Shown here: positions 34,503 to 43,132 of the stretch, piece after piece
How positions within the stretch are numbered: position 1 is the stretch's first letter
Layout: each line of letters opens with the position of its first letter
Assembly (NCBI GenBank): GCA_024399955.1
Contig: JAKSNH010000006.1
Coordinates: 62,001-126,000, forward strand
Reading direction: 5' to 3'
Source: Paludibacteraceae bacterium
GTDB taxonomy: Bacteria; Bacteroidota; Bacteroidia; Bacteroidales; Paludibacteraceae
DNA: 64,000 nt
Notes under the pieces: model-generated
Databases searched by the model: none
The model's input: only the letters and a program-made list of their open reading frames with translations
What the model was told of the DNA's origin: nothing
Translations under genes and position numbers: made by a program

Positions 34503-35354
34503 TTACCTCATACCTCTTACCTCCATATTCTCTTTTATTGCCTTAGCATAGAACAGCAAATCCCAATGATGCAGGCATCCGCTTTGCCACCATTGACTTG
34601 CTCCAGGTATTGTGTAACGTTGTTCTTCTGCGTTGCAAATCAGCAAGTTATGAACTGTGTCTTGCGTGATAATAAGGGTATCTTGTTGATAATACAATAT
34701 AGCCGGAGTGCCATCGGTTGTCCAGTTAAGTGGGTTGATACAAGTAGCTGCCTGACCGCTTACAAAGGGCCATTGCCGTTCCACGCGTGTAACGGTATTA
34801 TAGGAAATAACCTTGCCATCAGTGGCCGAAGTGGCAGGTACGATGCGGTCGCTTTGCAGGTCCTCCGCCGTCAGTTGATATCCCATCATATAAGCCCCTA
34901 AGCAGCGTTGATAGTAACGTTTAGGCATTTCGTTAAGCAGGGTAGGAATCATCATCGCACCTTGACTGAAACCAACAATAAAGAACGGACGGCGCTGATT
35001 ATGATGCCTAAGATATTGCTTAAACTGCTTTCGCACATCTTGTTTGGCTGTCTCAAAAGCGATAGCAAAAGAATCCTGAGGCAGCAAGATAGCGTTCATC
35101 GTGAATTGATGGTAGAAGGGCGCAAAGAAATTGACCGAATCACCGATATGTCGGGCCATCCATTCAATCTCCGGCTGTATCATCTCGTGCTCGGCTTGGG
35201 TAAGAGTGGCGTTATACACCTCATTGCCTTCTTCGTCTTGCGAAGAAATAACGTTGGTGGAAGCGATATAGAACACATCTACCGGCCATTCTGCCTTCTT
35301 GCTACATCCCACCAATATAGCGCCCGCCACTAAGGCTAAAATAATCTTTCTCAT
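34503..35354 (-). CDS. DUF3089 lipoprotein, alpha/beta-hydrolase-like
   Basis: 283 residues. N-terminal lipobox LVGCSKK (Cys 17), so it is lipid-anchored. FIVGFSQGAMM is a nucleophile elbow (GxSxG type) typical of alpha/beta hydrolases, and VFYIASTNV near the start and the acid/His region (HHWDLLFYAKAI) match DUF3089. The last codons run into a TACCTCT-type short tandem repeat (34493-34524), so the exact C-terminus may be altered. It lies between two genes for secreted proteins on the same strand and may belong to one surface locus. Confidence 0.82.
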   Translation of the reverse strand: MRKIILALVAGAILVGCSKKAEWPVDVFYIASTNVISSQDEEGNEVYNATLTQAEHEMIQPEIEWMARHIGDSVNFFAPFYHQFTMNAILLPQDSFAIAFETAKQDVRKQFKQYLRHHNQRRPFFIVGFSQGAMMIPTLLNEMPKRYYQRCLGAYMMGYQLTAEDLQSDRIVPATSATDGKVISYNTVTRVERQWPFVSGQAATCINPLNWTTDGTPAILYYQQDTLIITQDTVHNLLICNAEEQRYTIPGASQWWQSGCLHHWDLLFYAKAIKENMEVRGMR

Positions 35355-35366
35355 ATAAGTTTGTTT

Positions 35367-36032
35367 TTATTTGGAGTGCTCTAAGCACCGTCCAAAGACG
35401 TCATAAATGCCCTCGTTGTATTGGATATACATCTTGCCGTTGATAATAACCTTCTTGCCGACTTTTAGGCCTTGTATGTCCTTCAGCCCGGTCTGCTCGT
35501 CCGTCTCAATAATCATTGCCTTGGTCATCAAAGTGCCTTTGGTATCTGTTTTGCCTTGTTCCATGCACTCATATCCGAACTCGCATTTAGCTCCAACAGA
35601 GAACGTAATATCTTTGCTCTTGCCCTTCCATGTGTAGCGATATTCACGGAATGAGTCCGAAGCGTCTCGTCCTAAATAAGGTTCATCCATGGCACCATTA
35701 GAGGGTGTCACTTTAGCAAGACTGGAGCAACCGTTGCCGCCGATTACAAAGGTTATTTGGGTAATGGCATCAGCACCTAAACTCTTGATTTGCAAGGTGT
35801 TATTGGCGTATGTGCGCAGCATCAAACCGGCTTTGTTGTCTGCTACGAACTGCGGACCGGATACACCGGAGGCCTTCTCGGTGTTGATTTGGAATAAGTT
35901 ATCTAAAGTAAAGTCTGAACTGGGAATTTGTTGTTTGTAATTCGGATACACTTCCGTCCAAACATAGTTATACGTTTTAGCCTGCACTTGTAGTGCCACC
36001 AGGGCCCAAAGGAGAATGATGTATTTTTTCAT
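35367..36032 (-). CDS. Secreted protein with conserved C-terminal motif
   Basis: 221 residues. Signal peptide (MKKYIILLWALVALQVQA), then a beta-rich domain without a recognised family. It ends in KKVIINGKMYIQYNEG-IYDVFGRCLEHSK (hyphen added), nearly identical to the end of the 32376-34466 protein. The lipoprotein and Big2-protein genes follow on the same strand, 12 and 36 bases apart, so the three genes look like one operon from the promoter at 36050-36081. Confidence 0.75.
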   Translation of the reverse strand: MKKYIILLWALVALQVQAKTYNYVWTEVYPNYKQQIPSSDFTLDNLFQINTEKASGVSGPQFVADNKAGLMLRTYANNTLQIKSLGADAITQITFVIGGNGCSSLAKVTPSNGAMDEPYLGRDASDSFREYRYTWKGKSKDITFSVGAKCEFGYECMEQGKTDTKGTLMTKAMIIETDEQTGLKDIQGLKVGKKVIINGKMYIQYNEGIYDVFGRCLEHSK

Positions 36033-36049
36033 AGTATGTAAATTTTCTG

Positions 36050-36081
36050 CAAAGATATAAAAAAAATCTTAAATAGACAAA
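36050..36081 (-). promoter_or_regulatory. Promoter of the secreted-protein operon
   Basis: Minus-strand TTTG (36078-36081), 20 bases, TATCTTTG (36050-36057), 18 bases before the start codon. Confidence 0.8.
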
Positions 36082-36096
36082 TAAAACCGAACTTTA

Positions 36097-36128
36097 TTTG
36101 CATATTCCAAAAATTCTTTGTAATTTTG
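36097..36128 (+). promoter_or_regulatory. Promoter of the antitoxin-toxin pair
   Basis: TTTG (36097-36100), 20 bases, TAATTTTG (36121-36128), then GCAGCG. The antitoxin ATG follows at 36159. Confidence 0.8.
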
Positions 36129-36158
36129 CAGCGAAATTTGAAAAGAAAGGAGTTGATT

Positions 36159-36365
36159 ATGTCAGCAACCGTAGCAATGCCTCGATATGATCAAGTGTGG
36201 GTAAATATTCCACATGTTGAGATGAAACGCTTCAAAGCAATTATGAAAGCGTTAGACTATGAATTGGTTCAACACAATGAATTGGACGAAGCCATAGCAG
36301 AAGTGGAATCAGGAAAAGTGATACATTGTTCTTCTTTAGAAGAATTAAAAGCTGCTATTGAATAA
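36159..36365 (+). CDS. Antitoxin of a YafQ-type toxin-antitoxin pair
   Basis: 68 residues from the ATG at 36159, preceded by GAAAGGAGTTG. The middle (KRFKAIMKALDYELVQ) is helical, and the acidic end (EAIAEVESGKVIHCSSLEELKAAIE) is typical of antitoxin tails that wrap the toxin. Its stop overlaps the toxin start as TAATG. The N-terminal part would bind the operator, but no palindrome was identified with certainty near the promoter. Confidence 0.8.
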   Translation: MSATVAMPRYDQVWVNIPHVEMKRFKAIMKALDYELVQHNELDEAIAEVESGKVIHCSSLEELKAAIE

Positions 36366-36670
36366 TGTACTCGTTGTGTTACGCTCCTAAATTCCTGCAC
36401 TCAGTAAAACGTTGCAAACAACAAGGTAAAGATTTGACTTTGTTGTGGGATACTGTACAACAATTAGTTACAACAGGAAGAGTTCCCGATTCTTATTCTC
36501 CGCATATGTTAGAACGGGAATATATGGGATATTTTGAATGCCATATAGAAGATGATTGGCTTCTAATTTGGAAACAAAATGATGAGAAACTTACATTAGT
36601 ATTCTTTGATACGGGTACTCATGAGGAGTTGTTTAAGAAGAAATATAAACTAATTAAAAAACATTCATAA
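36365..36670 (+). CDS. YafQ-family mRNA-interferase toxin
   Basis: 101 residues, RelE/ParE fold. The region SPHMLEREYMGYFECHIEDD-WLLIW (hyphen added) and TGTHEELF match the YafQ branch: H47, H60, D64, W65 and H86 line up with the known catalytic set of E. coli YafQ, which cleaves ribosome-bound mRNA. All are present, so the toxin looks active. Paired with the antitoxin upstream. Confidence 0.9.
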   Translation: MYSLCYAPKFLHSVKRCKQQGKDLTLLWDTVQQLVTTGRVPDSYSPHMLEREYMGYFECHIEDDWLLIWKQNDEKLTLVFFDTGTHEELFKKKYKLIKKHS

Positions 36671-36698
36671 AAGCCTATGATGTAAACAAAGTAATTTA

Positions 36699-36730
36699 TT
36701 TGCACAATAGATAATATAGCGTTATCTTTA
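36699..36730 (+). promoter_or_regulatory. Promoter of the 36.7-kb structured RNA
   Basis: TTTG (36699-36702), 20 bases, TATCTTTA (36723-36730); only the last base of the -7 box departs from consensus. Predicted start of transcription is near 36737, exactly where the folded region begins. Confidence 0.65.
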
Positions 36731-36736
36731 GTTCTC

Positions 36737-36882
36737 ACTTCTGTTAAATTCGCCAAATTTAGTTATCGAGAAGTAAAGTTTAGCGTTCACGTATTTGCGT
36801 GGACTTTACTTTATATAATTCGATAACAAAGGTGTTTGGCGATACCTTCAGAAGTGGATTAAAAAGTTTAGTCCACTTTTTT
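36737..36882 (+). ncRNA. Rod-like structured RNA with intrinsic terminator (attenuator or small RNA)
   Basis: Nested helices: CACTTCTG (36736-36743) with CAGAAGTG (36849-36856); CGCCAAA (36751-36757) with TTTGGCG (36835-36841); GTTATCGA (36762-36769) with TCGATAAC (36820-36827); AAGTAAAGT (36771-36779) with ACTTTACTT (36803-36811); a tip hairpin CACG/CGTG near 36788-36801. Then AAGTGGATTAAA (36852-36863) and TTTAGTCCACTT (36867-36878) form a 12-bp terminator, one pair G-T, with a T run. The outer helix and the terminator share 36852-36856, so they exclude each other. 45 bases later a secreted-protein gene starts. A 6S-like RNA is one alternative; no family was recognised. Confidence 0.65.
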
Positions 36883-36927
36883 GTGCCTCGTCATTAACGG
36901 ACTGCTAATAACAAATCTAAAATTAAT

Positions 36928-37326
36928 ATGAAACGAACAATTATTTTATTTCTTGTCTCCCTATTTGGCGTTATCGGCATTCATGCTATCGATAGAAAAA
37001 TGAACGTTGACGATGCTATTTATATGTGGGTAAATGGCAGTAGCGTCTGTTATCGCTTAAGTCAAATGCCACAAATCAAGTTTGTAGATGAAGCATTTGT
37101 CTTATTGATTGACGGCGTTGAGCAACTGCGAGTAAAAACATCTTCTTTAGAAGATATAACAGTGACGTATGGTGTGTATCAAACATCTGTTCCCACAGAC
37201 GAGCACTCCGTCAGCACTACCGATACCCCTATTCGCAAAGTGGGTAAGTATATTACAGGCGGCAGATTGATTATCGTGAAAGACGGTAAACAATATGATG
37301 CACAAGGACGTTTAATTTCAAAATAA
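36928..37326 (+). CDS. Small secreted protein with C-terminal motif
   Basis: 132 residues. Signal peptide (MKRTIILFLVSLFGVIGIHA), then a short domain with YMWVNGSSVCYRLSQMPQIKFVDEAFVLL-type strands, unknown family, a Thr/Ser-rich linker and the end GRLIIVKDGKQYDAQGRLISK, given here as GRLIIVKDG and KQYDAQGRL, a variant of the C-terminal motif seen in other secreted proteins of the window. It lies 45 bases after the terminator of the structured RNA and ten bases before the next gene, so its expression may depend on readthrough of that terminator. Confidence 0.7.
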   Translation: MKRTIILFLVSLFGVIGIHAIDRKMNVDDAIYMWVNGSSVCYRLSQMPQIKFVDEAFVLLIDGVEQLRVKTSSLEDITVTYGVYQTSVPTDEHSVSTTDTPIRKVGKYITGGRLIIVKDGKQYDAQGRLISK

Positions 37327-37335
37327 TAACTGAAT

Positions 37336-38175
37336 ATGAAGAAACTTATTTTATCAATGGCAATGGTGCTGAGTAGCCTGTTTGCCATGTCACAAATGAA
37401 CCAAATCACTTGGTTGAATGGTCGTGCTGTCTTAGGGCAACCGATAGCACAAATTGATAGTGTCAAATATGGTGCGATGGATGGTGCAGACACCTTGCAT
37501 CTTTTGTTACCAAGAACCATTATTGTGCATGATACCACCCTTGTGTATGTGCATGACACGATAATCATCAGTACCTGTGATAGCATTCATGTTCCTGAAG
37601 GATTGGAGATGGTAGATTTAGGTTTGCCAAGTGGTGTCAAGTGGGCAAACATGAATTTGGGTGCCACCGCCCCCCAAGGCTACGGCGATTACTTTGCTTG
37701 GGGCGAGACAAAACCCAAAGCCATGTATGATTGGAGTACCTATTTTGATACAAACGATGATGGTTCAACCTTCATAAAATACAATAATAAAGGAGGCAAG
37801 ACCACTCTTGACCTTGAAGACGATGCTGCTCATGTGAATTGGGGAGGCAATTGGCGAATGCCAACATACGCGGAATTCAACGAACTGAAAGACAATTGCA
37901 CTTGGACTTGGACGACGAATTACAATGATGTTGGAGTATCTGGTTATATTGTATCCAGCAAGACGAATAGTAATTCTATCTTTCTGCCTGCTGCTGGTTC
38001 CTATAGCAGGTCCTGTCTCTTTAATATCGGTACTGCCAGCTATTATTGGACAACCGAGATGGATACATATCACGGCTCGTCTTACGCGTACTACTACGCC
38101 TTAAACGCAAAGTATGTGGATCGGAACAACAATATTCGCTGCCCAGGATATTCCATTCGCCCAGTATGTAAGTAA
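37336..38175 (+). CDS. Secreted FISUMP-like protein
   Basis: 279 residues. Signal peptide (MKKLILSMAMVLSSLFAMS), a first domain similar in layout to the gene upstream (ITWLNGRAVLGQPIAQIDSVKYG), then from about residue 93 a domain of the Fibrobacter-succinogenes-major-paralogous type: LEMVDLGLPSGVKWANMNLG, YFAWGETKPKAMYDW, NWRMPTYAEFNEL, YYWTTEMD and the ending GYSIRPVCK. Such domains occur in cell-surface proteins of Bacteroidales. Two terminator hairpins follow. Confidence 0.8.
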   Translation: MKKLILSMAMVLSSLFAMSQMNQITWLNGRAVLGQPIAQIDSVKYGAMDGADTLHLLLPRTIIVHDTTLVYVHDTIIISTCDSIHVPEGLEMVDLGLPSGVKWANMNLGATAPQGYGDYFAWGETKPKAMYDWSTYFDTNDDGSTFIKYNNKGGKTTLDLEDDAAHVNWGGNWRMPTYAEFNELKDNCTWTWTTNYNDVGVSGYIVSSKTNSNSIFLPAAGSYSRSCLFNIGTASYYWTTEMDTYHGSSYAYYYALNAKYVDRNNNIRCPGYSIRPVCK

Positions 38176-38213
38176 AATGAGGGGGATTCCCCGTCTTGCA
38201 TATATGCACTAAG

Positions 38214-38247
38214 AAATGCAGAATCTAACCGGTTCTGCATTTTTTTG
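38214..38247 (+). terminator. Intrinsic terminator after the FISUMP-like gene
   Basis: AAATGCAGAA (38214-38223), nine-base loop, TTCTGCATTT (38233-38242), T run to 38247. A very similar hairpin stands at 38486. Confidence 0.88.
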
Positions 38248-38335
38248 ATGCAAAAGTTATTATTCCCCTTTTTGCAACTCTCTCAGGATTGCCGCTCGAC
38301 TGAAGCAATCAAAACTTGATGATTTAGGACTAATT

Positions 38336-38399
38336 TTATGACTTTTGTGGATTGGATTCCTGAAAAGTTATGACTTTTACGGATTAGATTCCTAAAAAG
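38336..38399. repeat. Two tandem 32-base copies
   Basis: 38336-38367 and 38368-38399 differ at four positions (both start TTATGACTTTT and end AAAAG). They lie in the 500-base gap between the FISUMP-like gene and nqrF, which otherwise holds three hairpins and no gene. Confidence 0.85.
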
Positions 38400-38485
38400 T
38401 TAAAATAAATTCGTACTTTAGTAATTCAGCCCCAAAGCCCCAAGAGGGATGACATTGGAGTAATACCAACGTAATATGCACTAAA

Positions 38486-38517
38486 AAAATGCAGAATAAT
38501 CAAAATTCTGCATTTTT
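38486..38517 (+). terminator. Second copy of the terminator cassette
   Basis: AAAATGCAGAAT (38486-38497), seven-base loop, ATTCTGCATTTT (38505-38516), T run. The bases before (ATATGCACTAA) and after (GATGCAAA) match those around the 38214 hairpin, so the whole unit was duplicated. Confidence 0.85.
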
Positions 38518-38608
38518 TTGATGCAAATTTGCCAATTAGTGCCTGTCATCCGTTGTTTGTATTTCAATAAATATCCCAAGAAAGCCTGCCAATCCAATTA
38601 CTAAATAC

Positions 38609-38640
38609 AATTAGAGGAACACAAATGTGCCCCTCTAATT
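38609..38640 (-). terminator. Hairpin downstream of nqrF
   Basis: AATTAGAGG (38609-38617) pairs with CCTCTAATT (38632-38640). It stands 38 bases after the nqrF stop on that operon's strand and probably ends the nqr transcript. Confidence 0.65.
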
Positions 38641-38678
38641 AGTCGGCTTGCTATAAGCACGGGTGTGCTCTAAGCACC

Positions 38679-39965
38679 TTAAGCACCGAAGTTATCAAAG
38701 CGGATATCTTGGTCATCTACACCCAGCGAGTGGAGTAGGTCAACCACCGTCTTGGCCATCATTGGAGGACCGCACAGGTAGTACTCAATATCTTCGGGAG
38801 CATCATGCTGCTTGAGGTACGTATCGCCCATAACCGGAGCAATAAAGCCTGCTGTGTACTTGATTCCCAGTCCGTCAGCCTTGGGATCCGGACGGTCCAA
38901 AGCTAAATGGAAGTGGAAATTCGGGAAGTCCTTCTCCAATTGCAGGAAATCCTCCAAGAAGAAGACTTCATCAATAGCACGAGCACCGTAGAAATAGTGC
39001 ATCTCGCGATCGCGGCATTGACGCGTCTTAAGCATATGCATAATCTGAGCACGCAACGGAGCCATACCGGCACCACCACCGACCCAAATCATCTCTTTCT
39101 TGCTGTCATATACAGGGTGGAACTCACCATAAGGACCACTCATGATAACTTTATCACCCGGCTTAAGCGAGAAGATATACGTTGAAGCTATACCACAAGG
39201 TACATCCTGGAACTCAGGGCCATTCGGGCACTGGTCTTTCGGCTTAAACGGAGGCGTTGCAATACGAACAGTCAAAGTGATGATATCGCCTTCGTCTGGA
39301 TAGTTGGCCATAGAATAAGCACGAATAGTAGCTTCGGTGTTCTTCTGCTTGAGACCGAACAGCTTGAAGTTCTTCCATGCCGGCAAGTACAAGTCGCCTA
39401 TCAGGCTCTTATCCATATCACGATCATAATCAATATCATACTCTGGAATACGAATCTGAGCATAACTACCCGGCTCAAAGTCCATGTGTTCGCCTGCTGG
39501 CAACTTAACCTTGAACTCCTTAATGAACGTAGCTACGTTCTTATTCGAAATAACTTCGCACTCCCATTCCTTAACGCCCAATACCGACTCGTCAATCTTG
39601 AGTTGCAGGTCGTTCTTCACCTTTACTTGGCATCCTAAACGCCAGTGGTCTTTCTGCTGCTTGCGGCTGAAATGTACAGTCTCGGTAGGCAGAATCTCTC
39701 CGCCACCTTCGAGCACTTGACACTTACATTGACCGCAGCTACCCTTACCACCGCAAGCGGAAGGTAGGTGCACTCCGGCTGCGCCCATCGAAGCGAGTAG
39801 GGTACCTCCGGCTGGAATAGTAAACTCTTTATCACCATTAACAGTTACCTTAACATCGCCGCTGGCTACTAAGTATTTCTTAGCAACAAGCAGAATAACG
39901 ACTAACAGAAGAATAACTGCTAAGAAAACGACAACAGCATAAATAATTGCTTGAATATCCATCAT
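38679..39965 (-). CDS. nqrF: Na+-translocating NADH:quinone reductase subunit F
   Basis: NADH-oxidising entry subunit of Na+-NQR. 428 residues: N-terminal membrane helix (about 7-27), [2Fe-2S] ferredoxin domain with CGGKGSCGQCKCQV (Cys ligands near 70-81 and a further Cys near 113), FAD-binding domain with RAYSMANYP, and an NADH-binding domain ending IRFDNFGA. Last of the six nqr genes, 15 bases after nqrE. Confidence 0.97.
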   Translation of the reverse strand: MMDIQAIIYAVVVFLAVILLLVVILLVAKKYLVASGDVKVTVNGDKEFTIPAGGTLLASMGAAGVHLPSACGGKGSCGQCKCQVLEGGGEILPTETVHFSRKQQKDHWRLGCQVKVKNDLQLKIDESVLGVKEWECEVISNKNVATFIKEFKVKLPAGEHMDFEPGSYAQIRIPEYDIDYDRDMDKSLIGDLYLPAWKNFKLFGLKQKNTEATIRAYSMANYPDEGDIITLTVRIATPPFKPKDQCPNGPEFQDVPCGIASTYIFSLKPGDKVIMSGPYGEFHPVYDSKKEMIWVGGGAGMAPLRAQIMHMLKTRQCRDREMHYFYGARAIDEVFFLEDFLQLEKDFPNFHFHLALDRPDPKADGLGIKYTAGFIAPVMGDTYLKQHDAPEDIEYYLCGPPMMAKTVVDLLHSLGVDDQDIRFDNFGA

Positions 39966-39980
39966 AGTTGCATCCTCCTA

Positions 39981-40589
39981 TTAAATGTTAAGTCCACTGA
40001 AGCACATAAATGCAAGAGCCATCAAACCTACCGTAATGAAGGTGATACCAATACCTTGCAATGGCTTGGGAACATCGTTATACTCCATTTTCTCACGGAT
40101 ACCGGCTAAGCAAACAATAGCGAGCATCCAGCCTAAACCTGAACCAATCGCAAAAGCAAATGCATCACCGAGGTTAGCAATGGCTTTGACGTTCTCAGGT
40201 TCTAATAATACACGTTGTTGCATAAAGAGCGAACCACCCATGATGGCGCAGTTAACAGCAATCAACGGCAGGAAAATACCAAGGGTTGAATACAAAGATG
40301 GACTCACTTTCTCTACAATCATCTCAACTAACTGCGTAATAGCCGCAATCACAGCGATGAAAAGAATGAAACTGAGGTATCCTAAACCCAGCGGTGCCAA
40401 TACATGAACCTGCAACAGGTAGTTGACAGGCAGGGTAATCGTCTGAACAAAGATAACAGCTACACCCAGACCGGCTGATGTTTTAACGTCCTTACTTACA
40501 GCCAGGAATGAACACATTCCAAGGAAGAAGGCGAAAACCATATTATCCGCAAACATCGTGCGAACTAAAAGACTAAGTGCATGTTCCAT
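39981..40589 (-). CDS. nqrE: Na+-NQR subunit E
   Basis: 202 residues, six membrane segments, standard NqrE: start [30 protein letters not shown] with the family's cysteine, and [14 protein letters not shown]. Together with NqrD it forms the inverted pair that holds the intramembrane Fe-S centre. Its start codon overlaps the nqrD stop by one base. Confidence 0.97.
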   Translation of the reverse strand: MEHALSLLVRTMFADNMVFAFFLGMCSFLAVSKDVKTSAGLGVAVIFVQTITLPVNYLLQVHVLAPLGLGYLSFILFIAVIAAITQLVEMIVEKVSPSLYSTLGIFLPLIAVNCAIMGGSLFMQQRVLLEPENVKAIANLGDAFAFAIGSGLGWMLAIVCLAGIREKMEYNDVPKPLQGIGITFITVGLMALAFMCFSGLNI

Positions 40590-41209
40590 TATTTACCCTC
40601 CTTATCATTTATTGAGCGGTGAGCCCAGATAACACATCCTACTAGTATCAATGCCATGGCAGGCATGAGCATCATTCCACAGTTACTATAACCGGCTTCG
40701 TACCAACTATCCGGAATGATTTGGTAACCGAGCAACTTGCCCGAACCAAATAACTCACGAACAAAGGCCACAATCACCAGAATCATAGCGTAACCAAAAC
40801 CGTTGCCCAGACCGTCCATCAGACTGTCCTTCACGTTATTGGTCATCGCAAAGGCTTCCAAGCGACCCATCAAAATACAGTTGGTAATAATCAAACCGAT
40901 ATACACACTTAATTGCATAGCTACATCGTAAGCGAAGGCCTTGAGAATCTCTGACACAATCGTTACAAGCGCAGCTACAACAACGAGTTGAACGATAATA
41001 CGTATACGCATTGGGATACTCTTGCGAATAAGTGCAATCACTACATTAGCAAGAGCCACAATAATGGTTACGCTAATACCCATCACCAAGGCAGGCTTGA
41101 GTTGCACCGTTACAGCAAGAGCTGAACAGATACCAAGGATCTGCACAAGAACAGGGTTATTGGCATTAAGAGGACCTAAGAATGCCTCTTTTGTTTGTTT
41201 ACTCAGCAT
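40589..41209 (-). CDS. nqrD: Na+-NQR subunit D
   Basis: 206 residues, six membrane segments. [17 protein letters not shown] near the start and [14 protein letters not shown] match NqrD, including the cysteines that pair with those of NqrE. Overlaps the end of nqrC by 11 bases. Confidence 0.97.
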   Translation of the reverse strand: MLSKQTKEAFLGPLNANNPVLVQILGICSALAVTVQLKPALVMGISVTIIVALANVVIALIRKSIPMRIRIIVQLVVVAALVTIVSEILKAFAYDVAMQLSVYIGLIITNCILMGRLEAFAMTNNVKDSLMDGLGNGFGYAMILVIVAFVRELFGSGKLLGYQIIPDSWYEAGYSNCGMMLMPAMALILVGCVIWAHRSINDKEGK

Positions 41210-41945
41210 TGTTGACCTCCTTTCTTAAGAAATCAGTATATTCGGAAAGCGAGTTGAGCAACATATCGTTTACGCCCGTGGAGGTGATGGTTGCACCTGC
41301 CCAAGCATCCACTTGCTCTTGTCCTTCGGGAGCTACTTTACCGGATTTGAGAACTGCTACACTGCGGAACTCACCCTTCGTATCGTTGATATGCTTGCCA
41401 AAGAAACGACTGCGGAAATTCTCGGTGGTAATCTCTGCACCAAGACCCGGAGTCTCACTCTCGTGACCAAAATTAATACCATAAATGGTATTCTTATCAT
41501 CATCCAAAGCTATATAGCCCCAGATACCACCCCATAGACCTTGTCCGTGTAGGCGCAATACATACTTGGTGGCACCATCAATAGTGGCTACATAGAGTGG
41601 TAACTCACCAAATGTCTGCTCCTCTACAATCTGGTCATACAGCGCAGCAGGGTCGGCATTGGTATAATCTACATTCAGGGCTGTCAGAATCTGCTTCTGA
41701 ACATCCAAACGCTGATTGGCTTCCTGACGTGGTTTAAGCACTTGGCTAACTACTGCCAACATAACAGCTACAATCACAACAAGGATAGTAGCATACGTAA
41801 TCGTATAAACGTTAGAGTCGGTTGATAGTCCTTTTTTCTTTAGCGGCTCAAAGCAGTTGCTCTGCTGACATTGTGGACAAACGTCAGGAGCCTGGTCTCC
41901 GGTGTGAACGTATCCACACACTTTACATACAAATTGTTTTGCCAT
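41199..41945 (-). CDS. nqrC: Na+-NQR subunit C with N-terminal rubredoxin-like domain
   Basis: 248 residues. From about residue 45 it is an ordinary NqrC: membrane helix, then a periplasmic FMN-binding domain with GATITSTG, whose Thr carries the covalently attached FMN. In front lies an extra domain of about 35 residues, FVCKVCGYVHTGDQAPDVCP followed by QC (Cys 7, 10, 23, 26), the CxxCGY...CPxC pattern of rubredoxin, most like the C-terminal domain of rubrerythrin. It would be on the cytoplasmic side. No independent start or ribosome site separates the two parts. Iron or zinc binding is predicted, not shown. Confidence 0.93.
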   Translation of the reverse strand: MAKQFVCKVCGYVHTGDQAPDVCPQCQQSNCFEPLKKKGLSTDSNVYTITYATILVVIVAVMLAVVSQVLKPRQEANQRLDVQKQILTALNVDYTNADPAALYDQIVEEQTFGELPLYVATIDGATKYVLRLHGQGLWGGIWGYIALDDDKNTIYGINFGHESETPGLGAEITTENFRSRFFGKHINDTKGEFRSVAVLKSGKVAPEGQEQVDAWAGATITSTGVNDMLLNSLSEYTDFLRKEVNNAE

Positions 41946-41947
41946 AA

Positions 41948-43132
41948 TTATGCTCTTTTAAGACGTTTATTAATATTTTTACGAACTACGCACCAGTCAA
42001 TCAGTGGGGCGAAGGCGTTACCGAGCAGAATAGCCAGCATCATACCTTCTGGATAACCGGGGTTGAGTACACGCACCAGGATAACAATGAATCCGATAAG
42101 CGCACCGTAAATCCACTTACCGCATTCGGTTCGAGCGCCTGTAACAGGGTCGGTTGCCATAAAGACTGCACCGAACAACAAACCGCCACTAACCAGCTGC
42201 ATATACCATGGATACTGAGTAATAGCACTATCCGAACCAAAGGCATTAAACAGCGCAGCCGTAATACCTGCAGTAGCCAGGATAGAAACCATCACTTTCC
42301 ATGAAGCAACGCCGGTAGCCAGCAGCAAGATCGCACCTAACAGAATAGCCCAAACGCAGGTCTCACCTACGCAACCGGGCATCAAACCGTTAACTGTCTC
42401 CCAGAAAGATGCACTCTCCGTTACGGCACCTGTACTTAATTGAGTCAGGGTAGTAGCACCGGTCCAACCATCAACAGCTGCACCGCCGTCCCAACCCCAA
42501 GTGCTGCCCAAACGAACAAAGCAACTGTCGCCGGTCATGCTATTAGGATAAGCAAAGAACAGGAAGGCACGAGCAATCAAGGCTACGTTGAAGATATTGT
42601 AACCCGTTCCACCAAATACTTCCTTAGCAAAAATAACAGCAAATGCTGTAGCAATAGCTACTTGCCATAGAGGAGTGTTGATAGGCAGGATAAGCGGCAG
42701 AATAAAGCCGGTAACTAAGTATCCCTCAGCTACTTCTTCTTGCTTGATCTGAGCCACAATAAACTCAATACCTAAACCTACAATGTAAGAAACCAAATAG
42801 AAAGGAATGATGGCCAAAGCACCAAAGCCAAGGGCTTTCCACCACAAGCAGCAGGTTAGACCTTCGGCCAATTGACCCGTTGCCAGTAAGTGCTGATAAC
42901 CAACATTGAACATACCAAATAACAAGCAGGGAATCAAAGCCAATACCACAATAATCATGGTACGCTTGCTGTCGCTGCCGTCATGAATCTGTGCACCAAC
43001 CTTTTTAGCGGTGGTGGTAGGAGTGAATAGGAAGGTGTCAAAAGCATCATAGAAAGAGGATAACTTCTCCAGCTTGCCACCTTGCTCAAAGTTCTTACCG
43101 AACTTCTTCCATAATTGATAGAACTTTTCCAT
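41948..43132 (-). CDS. nqrB: Na+-NQR subunit B
   Basis: 394 residues, about ten membrane segments. It carries DGWTGATTLTQLSTGAV, where the Thr of the SGAT-like motif takes the covalent FMN. Regions GGTGYNIFNVALIARAFLFFAYP and YPEGMMLAILLGNAFAPLID are typical of NqrB/RnfD. Its start overlaps the last base of nqrA. Confidence 0.97.
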   Translation of the reverse strand: MEKFYQLWKKFGKNFEQGGKLEKLSSFYDAFDTFLFTPTTTAKKVGAQIHDGSDSKRTMIIVVLALIPCLLFGMFNVGYQHLLATGQLAEGLTCCLWWKALGFGALAIIPFYLVSYIVGLGIEFIVAQIKQEEVAEGYLVTGFILPLILPINTPLWQVAIATAFAVIFAKEVFGGTGYNIFNVALIARAFLFFAYPNSMTGDSCFVRLGSTWGWDGGAAVDGWTGATTLTQLSTGAVTESASFWETVNGLMPGCVGETCVWAILLGAILLLATGVASWKVMVSILATAGITAALFNAFGSDSAITQYPWYMQLVSGGLLFGAVFMATDPVTGARTECGKWIYGALIGFIVILVRVLNPGYPEGMMLAILLGNAFAPLIDWCVVRKNINKRLKRA

